From Entamoeba invadens IP1 (Eukaryota; Evosea; Mastigamoebida; Endamoebidae): a stretch of 19,491 nt of DNA. Of this stretch, positions 18,706-19,491 are shown one piece after another. The stretch is from the NCBI RefSeq assembly GCF_000330505.1, contig NW_004191665.1:21083-40573 (forward strand), written 5' to 3'. Numbering within the stretch: position 1 is the stretch's first letter; the number at the start of each line of letters is the position of its first letter. A program made the translations under genes and the position numbers. Under the pieces are notes generated by a model. That model searched no databases. It was not told the origin of the DNA and saw only the letters and a list, made by a program, of their open reading frames with translations.

Positions 18706-19491
18706 ATGTCTCAGTCTTTAACATTCATCGACGCCAGAGACCCAATAGCTAGGAACGATTTTATAGATAATCCACCACTTATCCAATGGAATGAACAACA
18801 GCGCCAGGTTGAATCTAAAACACCTTTCATTCTTCCCCGAGCTATTAAAAGAAAAAGGGGAAGACCCAAAACTCGGTCAGAATCAATAAACCAAGCCAAA
18901 AGACCCTATCACAAAGTAACAATACAAAACAAATTTGATATGATTAAACTTTTCAGAGTTTATGGGGACACTAAAGACGATGTGTTTTATAGTGGAGAAC
19001 TTGGTATTAAAATCAAGGCTGTCAAAAATATGTTAGTCAAATTAAGAAATGGTAATTCAATTTTACCAAAAGACCATTACAAGAAAAAAAGCAGAGTAAT
19101 TCCTTTTCAGCATTTGGTAAAGAAATTGATTGAAAAAGACTCAACATCTTCCGTCAATTGTATCCGATCAAACATCCAAAAAGTGTTGGCAAATGCCAAT
19201 GTTACAACAGTCGAAGAAATCACAGAAATTACACAAGAACAATTTGAACTTGGGTATAATAACAATTCTCCAACTCAAATATCACAAGAAGCATTGGATA
19301 CAATCGACAAAATGATTCCTTCAATAAGCGCGATTAGAAACTTCATGAAAGGAAAAACTGGTATAGATGAGGACAGAACTCTTCCTGTTTTAAGTTTCAA
19401 AAGGGAAACTCCACGAGGCGCAGTTGCAAACACTAACGAAAACAAAGAGAAAAGAATCGCCGCGATTGAAGAATTGGTTGGTCAGATGCAC
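18706..19491 (+). CDS. Tc1/mariner-like transposase, N-terminal 262 residues (open at window edge)
   Basis: ATG at 18706 opens a frame with no stop for 262 codons to the end of the window, so the 3' part is missing only because the window ends. Residues about 47-57 (IKRKRGRPKTR) form a canonical AT-hook (RGRP). Residues 70-160 read as paired helix-turn-helix DNA-binding segments (KFDMIKLFRVYGDTKDDVF...ELGIKIKAVKNMLVKLRNG, then PFQHLVKKLIEKDSTSSV). Residues near 230-262 (LPVLSFKRETPRGAV, NENKEKRIAAIEEL) match the linker before the catalytic domain of Tc1/IS630-type transposases, where 'R.tP...N...nkekR' precedes the first Asp motif. The DDE/D residues therefore lie just beyond the window. Codon use is less AT-biased than the flanks, and no frameshifts were seen, so this copy may be intact. 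The family is inferred from the N-terminal half only. Confidence 0.75.
   Translation, partial: MSQSLTFIDARDPIARNDFIDNPPLIQWNEQQRQVESKTPFILPRAIKRKRGRPKTRSESINQAKRPYHKVTIQNKFDMIKLFRVYGDTKDDVFYSGELGIKIKAVKNMLVKLRNGNSILPKDHYKKKSRVIPFQHLVKKLIEKDSTSSVNCIRSNIQKVLANANVTTVEEITEITQEQFELGYNNNSPTQISQEALDTIDKMIPSISAIRNFMKGKTGIDEDRTLPVLSFKRETPRGAVANTNENKEKRIAAIEELVGQMH

Larger units (their letters stand above)
18219..19491 (+). mobile_element. Tc1/mariner-like transposon, left part only (continues past the window)
   Basis: The proposed left end is CAGTGAAAATACGTC at 18219, directly preceded by TA (18217-18218). CAGTG after TA is the common start of Tc1/mariner ends. An array of about 20-bp units follows (to about 18545), then about 160 bp, then a transposase frame from 18706 that is still open at the window edge. 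Only one end is visible, so the boundary is inferred from the TA|CAGTG signature and the position of the array. The right end should lie beyond the window. Confidence 0.6.

Overview
This window is AT-rich eukaryotic DNA that probably comes from an Entamoeba, with the reptile parasite E. invadens as the best guess. The attribution is inference. It rests on intron-less genes, long AT-rich spacers, and a mix of DNA transposons (MULE, piggyBac, and pogo and Tc1/mariner relatives) that is well known from Entamoeba. No sequence was matched to a database. About 60% of the window is transposon sequence. Only two ordinary host-type genes are complete.

Layout, left to right. Positions 1-2353 are an AT-rich spacer with no convincing gene. 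Positions 2354-4819 are a complete pogo-like element with matching terminal inverted repeats and a TA target duplication. Its transposase is broken into three frames and its third acidic position reads Asn. Positions ~4851-7012 are a decayed piggyBac transposase on the minus strand; its DDE core, GVD motif and C-terminal Cys/His finger can still be read in pieces. Positions 7622-13657 are a large Mutator-like element (MULE) flanked by a perfect 10-bp target duplication. Its 597-bp terminal inverted repeats look identical. It contains a plus-strand transposase with two homopolymer frameshifts and about 2.3 kb of non-transposase cargo on the minus strand.

The right half holds the host-type genes. 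A minus-strand 186-codon gene of unknown function (15024-15584) has an N-terminal Cys/His cluster. A minus-strand 493-codon gene (16531-18012) encodes a secreted, probably GPI-anchored, right-handed beta-helix protein. From 18219 to the window end lies the left part of a Tc1/mariner-like element. It starts with TA|CAGTG, then a degenerate array of about 16 units of about 20.5 bp, then a transposase whose frame is still open at the edge.

The most interesting object is the MULE. Its terminal repeats contain the transposase upstream region, the ATG and the first 94 codons, so the right end carries a second, inward-facing copy of the transposase start. That copy points into the captured cargo, which lies in the same orientation. 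The cargo is a broken beta-strand-rich, surface-protein-like gene plus the tail of a second, diverged copy. The two tails and their downstream flanks form direct repeats.
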